This document shows positions 9,352 through 18,042 of a stretch of DNA of 64,000 bases, one piece after another. A program made the position numbers and the translations under genes. Positions within the stretch are counted from its first letter, which is position 1. Every line of letters begins with the position of its first letter. The DNA is from Komarekiella delphini-convector SJRDD-AB1 (GTDB lineage Bacteria > Cyanobacteriota > Cyanobacteriia > Cyanobacteriales > Nostocaceae): assembly GCF_014831675.1 (NCBI RefSeq), contig NZ_VJXY01000001.1, positions 365,324 to 429,323 of the forward strand. Reading direction: 5' to 3'. Below the pieces are notes generated by a model. That model was not told the origin of the DNA. It saw only the letters and a list, made by a program, of their open reading frames with translations, and made no database searches.

Positions 9352-10272
9352 ATGACCAGGTTTCCATACGACCAGTTTGCAAAAGACTATCTTAAAGAAT
9401 TGTTACAACCATTAGGAGAAGTAGAAACAAGTCGCAAAGTTCCGGCAGAAATCCGAGAGATTGATGTTTATTATGCACCTTCACCCCAATCGACAAGCGA
9501 TAAAATAGAATTAGGACTGTTAGGAAAATTGGCGACTGAACCCGCATTAATTGAACCATTTAGAAATGCGGCTACAATTGCAGAAATTCGCAGTTGTATT
9601 AACAAGTTATTTGATATATTTGCTGAAATAAAGCGTCAGGCTAAAGGAGATAAAAACCGGATTATCGAATCAGAATTACCACGTTTGTGGATTTTGTCAC
9701 CCACGGCTTCTGAATCTATATTGAATTGTTTTAGAACTAGTATAAATGAAGAAAACTGGGAAGTGGGGGTAAATTTTTTAGGTGATTATTTGAGAACAGC
9801 AATTGTGGCAATTCATCAATTACCTTGTACAAAAGAAACATTATGGTTGAGAATTTTAGGTAAGGGAAGAGTTCAGCAACAAGCAATAGATGAATTAGAA
9901 GCACTTCCACAAGATAATCCCTTACGTTCCAAAGCAATAGACTTATTATTGAGTTTAAAGACTACCTTAGAAGTAAATCAAAACGTAGATGAAGAGGATA
10001 GAAATTTAATTATGCGCTTATCACCTATTTACGAGCAAAAATTAGCAGAAGCTAAACAGCAAGGACTTCAAGAAGGAATCCAAGAAGGACTTCAAGAAGG
10101 AATTCAAGCAGAACGCCGTAATGTTATAGAAAATTTATTGCAGGTTCGATTTGGCTCTTTAGATGCAGAATTACGAGTAATTATTGAACCCTTATTGGCA
10201 TTATCTCCAGAAGAATTTACTCCTTTGTTATTGCAATTATCCCGTGAAGAATTATTAGAGAGGTTCCGTTAA
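9352..10272 (+). CDS. Rpn-family PD-(D/E)XK nuclease-like protein with DUF4351-type tail
   Basis: The 306-aa protein begins MTRFPYDQFAKDYLKELLQP and carries EVETSRKVPAEIREIDVYY, the N-terminal pattern of the large cyanobacterial Rpn/YhgA-like group related to recombination-promoting nucleases. The C-terminus has a charged, Gln/Glu-rich helix with the repeat QQGLQEGIQEGLQEGIQ (about residues 237-253) and ends in a DUF4351-like segment. The repeat is visible in DNA as four 12-bp units at 10063-10110. These proteins are multi-copy in Nostocales. Whether this one cuts DNA is not shown by sequence; the usual acidic/Lys catalytic set is only partly recognisable. Confidence 0.65.
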   Translation: MTRFPYDQFAKDYLKELLQPLGEVETSRKVPAEIREIDVYYAPSPQSTSDKIELGLLGKLATEPALIEPFRNAATIAEIRSCINKLFDIFAEIKRQAKGDKNRIIESELPRLWILSPTASESILNCFRTSINEENWEVGVNFLGDYLRTAIVAIHQLPCTKETLWLRILGKGRVQQQAIDELEALPQDNPLRSKAIDLLLSLKTTLEVNQNVDEEDRNLIMRLSPIYEQKLAEAKQQGLQEGIQEGLQEGIQAERRNVIENLLQVRFGSLDAELRVIIEPLLALSPEEFTPLLLQLSREELLERFR

Positions 10273-10539
10273 AATACTCAGCTAAAAAGATTGGATTATC
10301 TACCTTTACTTAAAAATCGTTTAATTAGACAATTGAAGTTTTAGTCTAATATATTAGCTTCATTTCTTAACCCAAAGGCGCGATCGCACCAGATGGAATT
10401 CTTCAGGTAAGCTGTAGGCGATCGCATAAGTTAGCAAACTGCCTATATCGATATCACATTTTTAACTCTTTGAGGTGGAAATTTTCATTAAAATCTGCTA
10501 TGGAGGGATAAGCGATCGCTGGAGTTTGATTAATCGTAA

Positions 10540-11340
10540 TTATTTGGTCAACTTCGCTAGAAAGTTGAGTAGAACTGAAGCCACAGCATCCGGTGACTCA
10601 ATCAACAAGCCATGACCTCCACAGTTGAGCACTACAATTTTAGCGTTCGGAATACTTTGAGCAAGTTGCTCAGAAAACTTCACCGGAGTGAGAATGTCCT
10701 GTTTACCAACCATAACCAAGGTGGGACAATGAATATATTTGAGGCGCTCTGTTGTGTCATTGCCAAGGATAGCTCGGCTGTGATGATAAAGTGTACGAGT
10801 AGAAGGCTGGAAGGGATAGTTGATTGCAAATTCGATTAAGCCTTCTATCATTCCAGGAATCGAGTAAAACTCATCTGTAAATATCCAAGGGAACACGACT
10901 TTTTCATAGAGCTTCAGGTCTACATTGCCAGGGAGGTCGCCCCACGTCTCAATAATGCTATTGAACCGTTGATCACCCTTTGCCCAAGATGATATTAACA
11001 TCAGACTGTTGACCTTTTTAGGGTGTGCCAAAACTAGCTCTTGGGCAATCTGACTACCCATTGAATGACCTAATACATGCACCTTGTCGATGCCAATGAA
11101 ATCAAGTAATAGCGCAACATCACTTGCCATCTGCTTAATAGTATAGGGATTGTCAGGTGCAGAACTCCGCCCCATACCCCGATTGTCTAGGCGAATTACC
11201 TGATGGCGCGAAACCAGCGACGGCATTAATAGCGACCAATAAGTATGATCGCAAAGAAAGCCAGCGATTAATAATAAAGGCTCACCAGCTCCCTTAATGT
11301 CGTAGAACAAATCAATCCCGTTAATCTGAACTTTTGGCAT
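10540..11340 (-). CDS. Alpha/beta-fold hydrolase
   Basis: This 266-aa protein (ATG at 11340; a TTG two codons upstream is unlikely) is a classic alpha/beta hydrolase. LLLIAGFLCDHTYW forms the oxyanion-hole region, GHSMGSQ holds the nucleophile Ser93, an Asp lies in VMVGKQDILTP, and the catalytic His sits in NCGGHGLLIESP near the C-terminus. It resembles the MhpC/3-oxoadipate enol-lactonase group, but the substrate cannot be read from sequence. It is a single gene with a hairpin (11355-11392) between it and the next gene. Confidence 0.85.
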   Translation of the reverse strand: MPKVQINGIDLFYDIKGAGEPLLLIAGFLCDHTYWSLLMPSLVSRHQVIRLDNRGMGRSSAPDNPYTIKQMASDVALLLDFIGIDKVHVLGHSMGSQIAQELVLAHPKKVNSLMLISSWAKGDQRFNSIIETWGDLPGNVDLKLYEKVVFPWIFTDEFYSIPGMIEGLIEFAINYPFQPSTRTLYHHSRAILGNDTTERLKYIHCPTLVMVGKQDILTPVKFSEQLAQSIPNAKIVVLNCGGHGLLIESPDAVASVLLNFLAKLTK

Positions 11341-11354
11341 AATCAATTGAACAG

Positions 11355-11392
11355 CAAGATTCCCAACTTTTTAAAGAAGTCGGGAATCTTGG
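11355..11392. repeat. Hairpin CAAGATTCCC...GGGAATCTTG
   Basis: The inverted arms around TTTTTAAAG share the core ACTTTTTAAAGAAGTCGGG with the hairpin at 15541-15571. It lies upstream of the divergent hydrolase and DUF7219 genes, so it is more likely a dispersed palindromic element than a terminator. Confidence 0.5.
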
Positions 11393-11462
11393 AAACATGT
11401 GTTAAATATAGTTGCATAAATTCTTAATGCACCTCTGATAAATCTACAAAAGAAGATTATTA

Positions 11463-11735
11463 ATGCGAGACAAATTTATGGTCAAGCCTATTCAGGAACA
11501 AAAAGACGGCTTTATTTATCCACGCAGTCGGTATTATGGTGAATTTAAGCCAGAGAACTTAGTATTTAATGCCAACCTTCAGGAATTTTCTCAAAAAGTT
11601 GGTTACATTGCAAACTTAGAAACAGGTGGTAAACTCTCTCCTGAAGAAGCTTATGAATATATCCAGACGTTCTGGAAAGAGTTGAAACATAGCAAGCAGC
11701 AACTAAAAATTGGTCTAAAACAGGATAATTTGTAA
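11463..11735 (+). CDS. Small DUF7219-type cyanobacterial protein
   Basis: This 90-aa soluble protein has the conserved core YPRSRYYGEFKPENLVFNAN, then LQEFSQKVGYI, LETGGKLSPEEAYEYI and WKELKHSK. That pattern recurs in small conserved proteins of cyanobacteria (DUF7219 as I recall it). The C-terminus is Lys/Gln-rich. The function is unknown. The ATG at 11463 is used; an in-frame ATG five codons later is possible. It is convergent with the MFS gene, only about 36 bases away. Confidence 0.7.
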   Translation: MRDKFMVKPIQEQKDGFIYPRSRYYGEFKPENLVFNANLQEFSQKVGYIANLETGGKLSPEEAYEYIQTFWKELKHSKQQLKIGLKQDNL

Positions 11736-11771
11736 TTCGTAATTTGTAATGGGTTAGGCTCCGGTTCTCTA

Positions 11772-12965
11772 TCAAAGACTGCGCGTAGATTGCTTCTGCT
11801 TGACAAGCCAGATGGAGAGCAAGGCAAGTGAGATACCAGCTGCAATAAAACAAGGAACATAGCCGAAACTATCCACAATCCTACCAAAGGCTGCTGCACC
11901 GATTCCCTGTCCGATAAACAGGTTAAAGACGAACAGTGAGACAGCAGTACCTCTGGCTTCAGGTGTTAATTCAGTAGCTTGGGTCTGGAGAGTGCTGTGC
12001 ATCATATAAAAGCCTAATCCTGTTAACATGCTCAAGGGGATAAACAGCACCCAGTTTTGGAAAAGTGCGATCGCTAAGAAGCCAATGCACATTAAGCTGC
12101 CTCCAACCCCAATTAGACCAATCTCACCCAGTCGCCGCACCAACCACTTCACGGAGCGACTGTAAATTAATCCACCCAATCCAAAACCACTGAGCATAAA
12201 CCCGATCGCTACATAGGGTAGATTATATTGCTCTCTCAAAAATGCACCAACGTAAGCGAATCCCCCAAACACACAAAAGCCTTCAATAAATACTCCTAAA
12301 ATCACGGTACGCGCAACAGGTTGAGTCATGAGTTGGTAATAAGGCCGGAACGTTAGCACTATCCGACCTTGGGAACGATTCCCATCACTGAGGTGGCGCG
12401 TTCCTCGCCAGAGAAATCCAGCAATACCAACAGAGACGATGCCAAATAACAGAAAGATGTCACGCCAGCCGATATATTCCCCAAAAATGCCTCCCAAACT
12501 ACCGCCCAGAATTTGGCCCAGCACCAGCGCACTCAAATACCGTCCGATAGCCGTTTGGCGTTCTTCGTAAGGGAAATTGTCACCAATATAAGCGAGTGTG
12601 ATGGGAATGATCCCAGCAGCAGCCATCCCCGTCAAAAACCGTAGCAAGGTCAGTAAAATGATATTTGAGACAAAAGCACAAATAGCCGTACCAATAGCAA
12701 ATGCCGTGAGTGCTGCCGTAATTACCTTAAGTTTACCGATGCGATCGCCCAGTGGGCCATAGATTAACTGAAATAGTCCGTAGGGAATTGTATAGGCTGA
12801 GATAATCACCGCAGCACTACCAACGCCAACGTTAAACTCGTCCGCAATGATGTGCAACAGGGGGTCAATCACACGCGCATCAGCAATTACCATGAAGGCA
12901 GCAGCACCCAACAATCCCAATGAAACAGGCTTCTTGCCTGTTATATCTGTTGCTAACTTGCCCAC
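11772..12965 (-). CDS. MFS transporter (DHA1-like drug/metabolite exporter)
   Basis: The 397-aa protein has twelve predicted hydrophobic segments and the MFS loop motif YGPLGDRIGKLKV between TM2 and TM3, with a related but weaker copy after TM8. RFLTGMAAAGIIPITLAYIGD resembles the TM4 antiporter-type region of the DHA1 family. It sits in the plasma membrane and probably exports a small molecule, the identity of which is unknown. It lies about 9 bases downstream of the acetyltransferase gene on the same strand, so they likely share a transcript. Confidence 0.85.
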   Translation of the reverse strand: MGKLATDITGKKPVSLGLLGAAAFMVIADARVIDPLLHIIADEFNVGVGSAAVIISAYTIPYGLFQLIYGPLGDRIGKLKVITAALTAFAIGTAICAFVSNIILLTLLRFLTGMAAAGIIPITLAYIGDNFPYEERQTAIGRYLSALVLGQILGGSLGGIFGEYIGWRDIFLLFGIVSVGIAGFLWRGTRHLSDGNRSQGRIVLTFRPYYQLMTQPVARTVILGVFIEGFCVFGGFAYVGAFLREQYNLPYVAIGFMLSGFGLGGLIYSRSVKWLVRRLGEIGLIGVGGSLMCIGFLAIALFQNWVLFIPLSMLTGLGFYMMHSTLQTQATELTPEARGTAVSLFVFNLFIGQGIGAAAFGRIVDSFGYVPCFIAAGISLALLSIWLVKQKQSTRSL

Positions 12966-12974
12966 TCAGTTCTC

Positions 12975-13520
12975 CTATTTGGTAAGCACAAACTGCTCTA
13001 GGTCGTGATACTGTCCCTTGAAGAAGCCACACTGTTTCAGGACACCTTGGCTTTGAAAACCTAACTTTTTCAGCAACTTTTTAGAAGCTATGTTGTCCAG
13101 CATGACTTGGGCAATAACGAAACGCAAACCCATTTTCTTAAACCCAAATTGCAATATGGTACGCACCGCCTCAGTCATGATACCTTGTCTCCAAAAAGTG
13201 CTTGCAAGCTCGTAACCGACCTCAGCAGAGGGTTCTTGTGTGTTCCACCTCAACCCACAAGAACCGATCAAAATGTTGTCTTGCTTATGGGCAATTCCCC
13301 AGCGAATTCCATCTCCTCGCTCAAATTGCTTGGCTCTGCGTTCAATAACAGCGATCGCTTCTTCAATTGAAGTAAAGGTATCAAGATCATGAAACTGAGT
13401 CACGGCAAGATCAGAGAACACACTAAAGATAGCTTCAGCATCTTTCAAAGTTGTCTCACGAAGAAGTAGCCTTTCTGTTTCTAATTGAGGAAAGGAAGAT
13501 AATGAGAAGTTGTTGCCCAT
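12975..13520 (-). CDS. GNAT acetyltransferase, RimJ/RimL type
   Basis: Starting at the ATG at 13520 the protein is 181 aa and opens with LETERLLLRETTLKDAEAIF, the normal beginning of RimJ/RimL-like acetyltransferases. It ends with LKQCGFFKGQYHDLEQFVLT. EVGYELASTFWRQGIMTEAV contains the acetyl-CoA-binding region and NIASKKLLKKLGF the late helix. The frame extends upstream to 13631 into the GST gene, but that extension has no family character and I reject it. It transfers an acetyl group to an N-terminal or small amine target that is not identified. Confidence 0.82.
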   Translation of the reverse strand: MGNNFSLSSFPQLETERLLLRETTLKDAEAIFSVFSDLAVTQFHDLDTFTSIEEAIAVIERRAKQFERGDGIRWGIAHKQDNILIGSCGLRWNTQEPSAEVGYELASTFWRQGIMTEAVRTILQFGFKKMGLRFVIAQVMLDNIASKKLLKKLGFQSQGVLKQCGFFKGQYHDLEQFVLTK

Positions 13521-13572
13521 AGTTGCTTTTGAGTTAGCGATCACCGCCACAGTAACAAAACACTCAAGGTGC

Positions 13573-14271
13573 TCAAGGCTGAATAGTCTTCGCGGACTGG
13601 TTAAATAACAAATCTCGTGATTTTTCGACATCTAGCGTCTGATTTTTGAAAGCTTCTGCCTTTTCATAAGCGCGAATTGTTGCTGGGCGTGCCTTAATTG
13701 TTTCAAACCAGCGCTTCAAGTTGGGAAAATCTTCTAGCTTCTGGCTTTGGCGCTCATAGGGCACAATCCAGGGGTAAGCGGCAATATCGGCGATGGAATA
13801 ATCGCCAGCCACAAACTCTCTATCTGCCAATCGCTTATTTAGGACTGCATATAAGCGTCCTGTCTCCTTCACGTAGCGGTTGATGGCATAGTCAATTTTT
13901 TCGGGAGCATAGCTACTAAAGTGATGGTTTTGTCCCGCCATTGGCCCTAGCCCTCCCATTTGCCAGAATAACCACTCTAGGGTTGCAACGCGATCGCGCA
14001 AATCTTGAGAAATCAATTTCCCGGTTTTTTCTGCCAAATACAACAAGATTGCACCAGACTCAAAAACAGAAATCGGCGCACCTCCCGTTGCTGGTTCATG
14101 GTCAATGATCGCCGGGATGCGATTATTGGGAGAAATCTGAAGAAATTCCGGCTTAAATTGATCCCCAGCGCCAATATTCACAGGAATAATCGTGTATGGT
14201 AAGCCGACTTCTTCCAGGAACATCGTGATTTTATGACCGTTTGGGGTTGTCCAATAGTAAAGCTCAATCAT
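13573..14271 (-). CDS. Glutathione S-transferase, Ure2p/YfcG-like
   Basis: The 232-aa protein has an N-terminal thioredoxin-fold domain (MIELYYWTTPNGHKITMFLEE, then NNRIPAIIDHEP and the glutathione-binding ESGAILLYLAEKTG). The C-terminal all-helical domain ends in DFPNLKRWFETIKARPA. The sequence is closest to the YfcG/Ure2p class, which reduces disulfides or peroxides with glutathione. It lies beside other redox enzymes (nitroreductase, Old Yellow Enzyme, thioredoxin), which supports a detoxification role. Confidence 0.9.
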   Translation of the reverse strand: MIELYYWTTPNGHKITMFLEEVGLPYTIIPVNIGAGDQFKPEFLQISPNNRIPAIIDHEPATGGAPISVFESGAILLYLAEKTGKLISQDLRDRVATLEWLFWQMGGLGPMAGQNHHFSSYAPEKIDYAINRYVKETGRLYAVLNKRLADREFVAGDYSIADIAAYPWIVPYERQSQKLEDFPNLKRWFETIKARPATIRAYEKAEAFKNQTLDVEKSRDLLFNQSAKTIQP

Positions 14272-14629
14272 GGGTTGTTTATCCTATTGTGTTTGATTCA
14301 GTATTAGCACGGATAGCCGAGTTGAATTATAACGTCTCTGCTCCTGTTGTTTCTTTGCTCAACAGCGAACATGAATCAAAAAAACTACGGTAAATTGAGA
14401 ATTAAAGAACAATCCAGTTTAGATGTAGGTCAAAACATCAACATGTATGAGTAGTAATTATGACTTTGGTGATTTTGCGATCGCTACCCAAACTCGATGA
14501 TGAACCTGAAGAATCGGCGTTAGATATTTTACATACTTCTATCTCTAGAATTTCTCAACCCACGGACGTAGTTCAATTTCCCATGTCCAAGCACTGCGGG
14601 GTTGACGTAGAATACTGAGATAAGTCTGA

Positions 14630-14658
14630 GCGATGTCTACGACGGGCTACGCCTACGC
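14630..14658. repeat. Short dispersed repeat that brings stop codons into the SDR gene
   Basis: GCGATGTCTACGACGGGCTA plus CGCCTACGC matches 9285-9313 almost exactly. Within it the 21 bases at 14635-14655 are the extra material compared with an intact SDR frame, and they contain two in-frame stops on the minus strand. Confidence 0.7.
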
Positions 14659-14770
14659 TTCTGGATCAAGAGTGCTATCAGGATTGTCTGCTGGGTCTTG
14701 GCGTTCAGCTGAACGAATTGCACCATCAATCACGAAATGCGCCACATGGATATTCTTTGGTGCTAGTTCC

Positions 14771-14936
14771 CTAGTAGTCTGCCAAGGAAACTTTGCATGG
14801 TGATAGGCTGAGGAAGCTGGAGAGGCTGGGGGAGAAAAAGCATTATTGAAAAAGAATTCTTTCTCCCCCTGCTCCCCCTGCTGCACCTCTCCCCCTGCTT
14901 TGCCTACACGGCAAAATTGGGTTGGTGAACTACTAG
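14771..14936. mobile_element. 158-bp MITE-like insertion with CTAG target duplication
   Basis: The insert occupies 14775-14932 and is flanked by CTAG (14771-14774 and 14933-14936). Its ends read TAGT...ACTA, giving with the duplication an 8-bp inverted pair CTAGTAGT/ACTACTAG. The element plus one CTAG is 162 bp, exactly 54 codons, and contains no stop in the gene frame. The interior is C-rich on the plus strand (CTCCCCCTGCTCCCCCTGCT), similar in style to 17575-17630. It has no coding capacity for a transposase. Confidence 0.7.
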
Positions 14937-15540
14937 CGATGCTCTGAGCCAAACCACGTAAGGCAAATTTACCCATTGCAAAGGGAGCAGACTGAGGATA
15001 ACCTTTGACGCCCGCTGAGGCTCCGGTAAAGAAGATAGCACCACTCCCTTGGTGTAACATCCTTTTGGCCGCAGCTTGAGCTACCAAAAAGCCACCATAG
15101 GCAGTAATATCTAGAGTTTTCGCCACTTCACTGGGGTCTAAATCAATAAGAGGCCCCCGGACTCGGAAGCTGGGATTGTAAACGACGACATTCAAAGAAC
15201 CCAATTTTTTGTCAACATCAATAAATAACTGCTTCACCTCATCCGGTTTTGAAACATCAGCGGCGAAACTGACTGCTGCAATCTCATTACTGAGCTGAGT
15301 AAGTTTCTGAATTTGCCGAGCAACTAAACCTACAGTCATTCCCTCTTTTGCAAACAGGCGAGCTAACGAGGCACTTAGTCCACTACCCGCTCCAACTATT
15401 AAAGCTGTTGTTGACATACGTGTTCATGTTGTAAGTAATTGGGGACTGGGAAAGATTGCCTTACCTTAATACCTTTTTCAGTTAAGAGGGGAAAGGGAAA
15501 AGGCTGAAATTTACCCTTTACCCTTCAAAACGGGCTATTA

Positions 15541-15571
15541 GATCCCCGACTTCTTAAAGAAGTCGGGGATC
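15541..15571. terminator. Strong hairpin downstream of the nitroreductase gene
   Basis: The arms GATCCCCGACTTCTT and AAGAAGTCGGGGATC form a perfect 15-bp stem with almost no loop. It begins 23 bases beyond the nitroreductase stop codon and lies upstream of the broken SDR, so it may end transcription between them. The related hairpin at 11355-11392 shows that it is also a dispersed element. Confidence 0.6.
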
Positions 15572-15593
15572 TGACCACTTTTGCAACAGACAA

Positions 15594-16259
15594 CTAGCTT
15601 TTATAAGGATTACCTATTGTGTCTACAGAGACGTTATAGGAGAATGGTAAACGACCGGGATTCAAGCGTGGTTCTGCTGCATAACCTACAGGAACTAAAA
15701 CAGCGATCGCTAAATCTGGATTGTCTGTTGCACCAATGACTTCTTTAACTTTGTCTTCAATCCAGCCATTCATAAAGCAGGTTGACAATCCCAAACTTTC
15801 TGCTGCTAACACCAAATGGGTAGCCGCAATCATGGCATCTTTAATAGCATATTCCCGGCGCTTATCTCCCAGCGCTGCTTGGAATTGCGGAATGGCGGTT
15901 TGAAAATAGTTCACTGTACCTTCATTCCATGCTCCTGTTTGGAGTCCTCGCTCTAGGATTGGCGTCAAGTCTTTTTCGCCTGCTGTTGCATCAGCAGCAA
16001 AGACAAATGTAACAGGTGCTTGGATAATTTGCTGTTGATTCCAAGATGCTGCTGCTAGTGCTGCCTTTTGTGCTTCATCTTGGACGAGGATGATTTGCCA
16101 GTCTTGAATGTTATAACTGCTGGGTGCAGCTACGGTTAACTCTACTAGTTGCTTGAGCAGTTCTGGGGCAATGGGGTCTGTTTTAAAAGTTTTGATGGAA
16201 CGACGTTTGACTATAGCACTGGGTACATCCAGAGCTGGAGTTTGGGTAATAGAACTCAT
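15594..16259 (-). CDS. Nitroreductase-family oxidoreductase
   Basis: The 221-aa FMN-dependent enzyme shows KRRSIKTFKTDP (FMN phosphate-binding Arg/Ser), TVAAPSSYNIQDWQIILVQD, a central DAMIAATHLVLAAESLGLST helix and a C-terminal VLVPVGYAA...RLPFSYNV. This is the pattern of NADH/NADPH nitroreductases acting on nitroaromatics or quinones. It is cytosolic and probably dimeric. It lies in a run of minus-strand redox genes with an Old Yellow Enzyme about 100 bases upstream. Confidence 0.9.
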   Translation of the reverse strand: MSSITQTPALDVPSAIVKRRSIKTFKTDPIAPELLKQLVELTVAAPSSYNIQDWQIILVQDEAQKAALAAASWNQQQIIQAPVTFVFAADATAGEKDLTPILERGLQTGAWNEGTVNYFQTAIPQFQAALGDKRREYAIKDAMIAATHLVLAAESLGLSTCFMNGWIEDKVKEVIGATDNPDLAIAVLVPVGYAAEPRLNPGRLPFSYNVSVDTIGNPYKS

Positions 16260-16360
16260 GATCTCCCCTTACGTAATTTATGACATTGCTGTAGCGCTTT
16301 TTATTATCGGACTTAATGCCCTGTAGGTGTAAAAAGTCGCCGAAAAACAGATTATAGGAA

Positions 16361-17470
16361 TTAATGATTGGCTACCTTGCTAGCAACCGACCAAAATGGA
16401 TAGTCTGTATATCCCTTCTCAGTACCACCATAAAAGGTTGTCGGATCTGCTTCATTCAGTGGTGCATTCAAAGCCAAGCGTCGGGGTAAATCTGGATTTG
16501 ATATAAATAAAGTGCCAAAGGCAACTAAATCCGCTTCTTTTTTTGCCAATACAGCATTACCTTTTTCACGGGTATAACCGCCATTGACGATGAGTGTACC
16601 TGTAAAGCGATCGCGCAGATGACTAGTTGGCACAATCGTCCCACCATGTCTGATGTCTGCGTCTGTAGCCTCAAATAAATGTAAATATGCCAAATCAAAT
16701 CTGTTCAACGCTTGAGCCGCATAACCAAAAGTTTCTAGGGGATTGGAGTCACGCATATCATTAAAGGTTCCACTGGGGGAAAGGCGTACCCCTACTCGGT
16801 TAGAATCCCACACACTAGTTACCGCCTCTGTCACCTCCAACAAAAATCGTGCTCTATTCTCAATTGCACCGCCATACTGATCTGTGCGCTGATTAGTACC
16901 ATCCCGGAGGAACTGGTCAATTAAATAACCATTAGCTGCGTGAATTTCTACCCCATCAAACCCAGCCGCTAGAGCATTTGCAGCGCCCTGACGGTACTGT
17001 TCTACAATTCCCGGTATTTCTAAAGTTTCCAAAGCACGGGGAGTAACAAAGGGTTTGGGCCCTTCATAGGTTGATGCCTGACCTTTGGGCGCAATAGCAG
17101 AAGGCGCTACAGGCAAGGCTCCATCTGGTTGTAAATCAGGGTGAGAAATCCTACCTACGTGCCATAGTTGCAGAAAAATTTTCCCTCCTTCCTGATGTAC
17201 AGCATCCGTTACCAACCTCCAACCCGCCACCTGTTCTGGTGAATGAATTCCTGGTGTAAGAGGATACCCCTGTCCTTGAGGAGCAACCTGAGTTGCTTCC
17301 GCAATAATCAGCCCAGCTGAAGCGCGTTGGACGTAGTAAGTAGCGTTAAGTTGGCGTGGAACGTTTCCCTCACCTGCTCTGTTTCGAGTTAAGGGAGCCA
17401 TAACTATCCGGTTGGATAGTTCCAAATTACCCAATTGATAAGGAGAAAATAAGTTGATCTCAGTATTCAT
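16361..17470 (-). CDS. Old Yellow Enzyme-type alkene reductase (NemA-like)
   Basis: The ATG at 17470 is preferred because GGAGA lies about 9 bases upstream; an alternative start nine codons earlier adds non-family residues. The 369-aa FMN TIM barrel shows NRIVMAPLTRNRA, QLWHVGRISHPD, FDGVEIHAANGYLIDQFLRD (substrate His and Asn) and YGGAIENRARF. Members reduce activated C=C bonds (N-ethylmaleimide, enones, nitro esters) with NADPH. It fits electrophile detoxification next to nitroreductase, GST and thioredoxin genes. Confidence 0.93.
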   Translation of the reverse strand: MNTEINLFSPYQLGNLELSNRIVMAPLTRNRAGEGNVPRQLNATYYVQRASAGLIIAEATQVAPQGQGYPLTPGIHSPEQVAGWRLVTDAVHQEGGKIFLQLWHVGRISHPDLQPDGALPVAPSAIAPKGQASTYEGPKPFVTPRALETLEIPGIVEQYRQGAANALAAGFDGVEIHAANGYLIDQFLRDGTNQRTDQYGGAIENRARFLLEVTEAVTSVWDSNRVGVRLSPSGTFNDMRDSNPLETFGYAAQALNRFDLAYLHLFEATDADIRHGGTIVPTSHLRDRFTGTLIVNGGYTREKGNAVLAKKEADLVAFGTLFISNPDLPRRLALNAPLNEADPTTFYGGTEKGYTDYPFWSVASKVANH

Positions 17471-17525
17471 TGGTCGTATCTCCAAATGAGTATGCAAAAC
17501 TGTCAGGAGAAAGGAGAAAGGAGAC

Positions 17526-17557
17526 AGTCAACAGTCAACAGTCAACAGTCAACAGTT
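17526..17557. repeat. GTCAACA heptad array
   Basis: Four or more copies of GTCAACA, ending in GTTAGG, lie between the thioredoxin and Old Yellow Enzyme genes. They are followed by C/T-rich CCCCTGCTCCTCTGCTCCCC text up to 17630. These are the short tandemly repeated repetitive sequences typical of heterocystous cyanobacteria. Confidence 0.8.
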
Positions 17558-17634
17558 AGGAAACAGCAGTTATTATTCCCCTGCTCCTCTGCTCCCCCTG
17601 CCCCTCTGCCCTCTGCTTCCTCCACTCAGCCCTA

Positions 17635-17961
17635 TTATGAAATATGCTGTGCTAAGGTCTTATTTAAGGTGGTCTTTGGCACTGCCCCCACGACAGTATC
17701 GACTTGCCGACCACCCTTAAATACCATCAGTGTCGGTATGCTGCGAATCCCGTAGTGGCTAGCGACAGTAGGATTTTGATCTGTGTTCAGCTTCACAAAT
17801 TTCACCTGTCCTTCGTATTCCGCAGCAACTTCATCGACTACTGGGCCCACCATCCGACAAGGGCCACACCAAGGTGCCCAAAAGTCCACTAAGACTGGAA
17901 TCTCACTTTCTAGAACTTCTTGCTTGAACGTGGCTTCTGTGACATTTGTGATGGATGACAT
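17635..17961 (-). CDS. trxA: Thioredoxin
   Basis: This 108-aa thioredoxin has the canonical WCGPCRM active site (C32, C35), an upstream VLVDFWAP strand and the cis-Pro loop SIPTLMVF. It reduces protein disulfides in the cytosol. It is divergent from an ArsR-type regulator with an 81-base spacer containing a perfect palindrome, so it is probably under that regulator, perhaps together with the Old Yellow Enzyme and nitroreductase downstream. Cyanobacteria carry several thioredoxins; this small one is not necessarily the essential TrxA. Confidence 0.93.
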   Translation of the reverse strand: MSSITNVTEATFKQEVLESEIPVLVDFWAPWCGPCRMVGPVVDEVAAEYEGQVKFVKLNTDQNPTVASHYGIRSIPTLMVFKGGRQVDTVVGAVPKTTLNKTLAQHIS

Positions 17962-17988
17962 AAATCGTCCTTCTGATTTAATTCTATA

Positions 17989-18005
17989 ATTCGATAATAT
18001 CGAAT
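17989..18005. promoter_or_regulatory. Palindromic operator candidate between trxA and arsR-type gene
   Basis: ATTCGATA-A-TATCGAAT is a perfect 8+1+8 palindrome centred between the two divergent genes, 38 bases from the regulator ATG and 27 from the thioredoxin ATG. Its size and A/T-rich symmetry are what winged-helix ArsR dimers bind. The assignment is by position and symmetry only. Confidence 0.65.
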
Positions 18006-18042
18006 AACAAAAATATATGCCACTTTAAGAGATAATGCAACT

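Larger units (their letters stand above)
14545..15417 (-). pseudogene. Short-chain dehydrogenase gene broken by two repeat insertions
   Basis: The frame begins as a good SDR (ALIVGAGSGLSASLARLFAKEG, then a Rossmann domain). It is interrupted after AQSIA by a 54-codon in-frame insertion (14771-14932) with a 4-bp CTAG duplication. It resumes as RELAPKNIHVAHFVIDG and runs to LDPEA, where a TAG at 14653-14655 stops it. Beyond the stop the same frame reopens as IAQTYLSILRQPRSAW and ELRPWVEKF, ending at TAG 14545-14547, which is the expected family C-terminus. The 21 bases at 14635-14655 hold both stops. Removing the two insertions gives ~229 aa. The SDR active-site Tyr/Lys pattern is unusual (PQSAPFAMGKFALRG lacks Tyr), so the parent may have been a non-classical SDR. 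The shortened 254-aa product could still be made. Confidence 0.85.

Noticed and set aside
13521-13631. N-terminal extension of the acetyltransferase gene
   Set aside because: The 37 extra residues overlap the GST gene and have no family similarity; the ATG at 13520 gives the normal start.
14460-14618. 52-codon plus-strand frame starting MTLVILRSLPKLDDEPEESA
   Set aside because: It overlaps, on the opposite strand, the 3' end of the broken SDR gene, whose expected C-terminus reads through this DNA.
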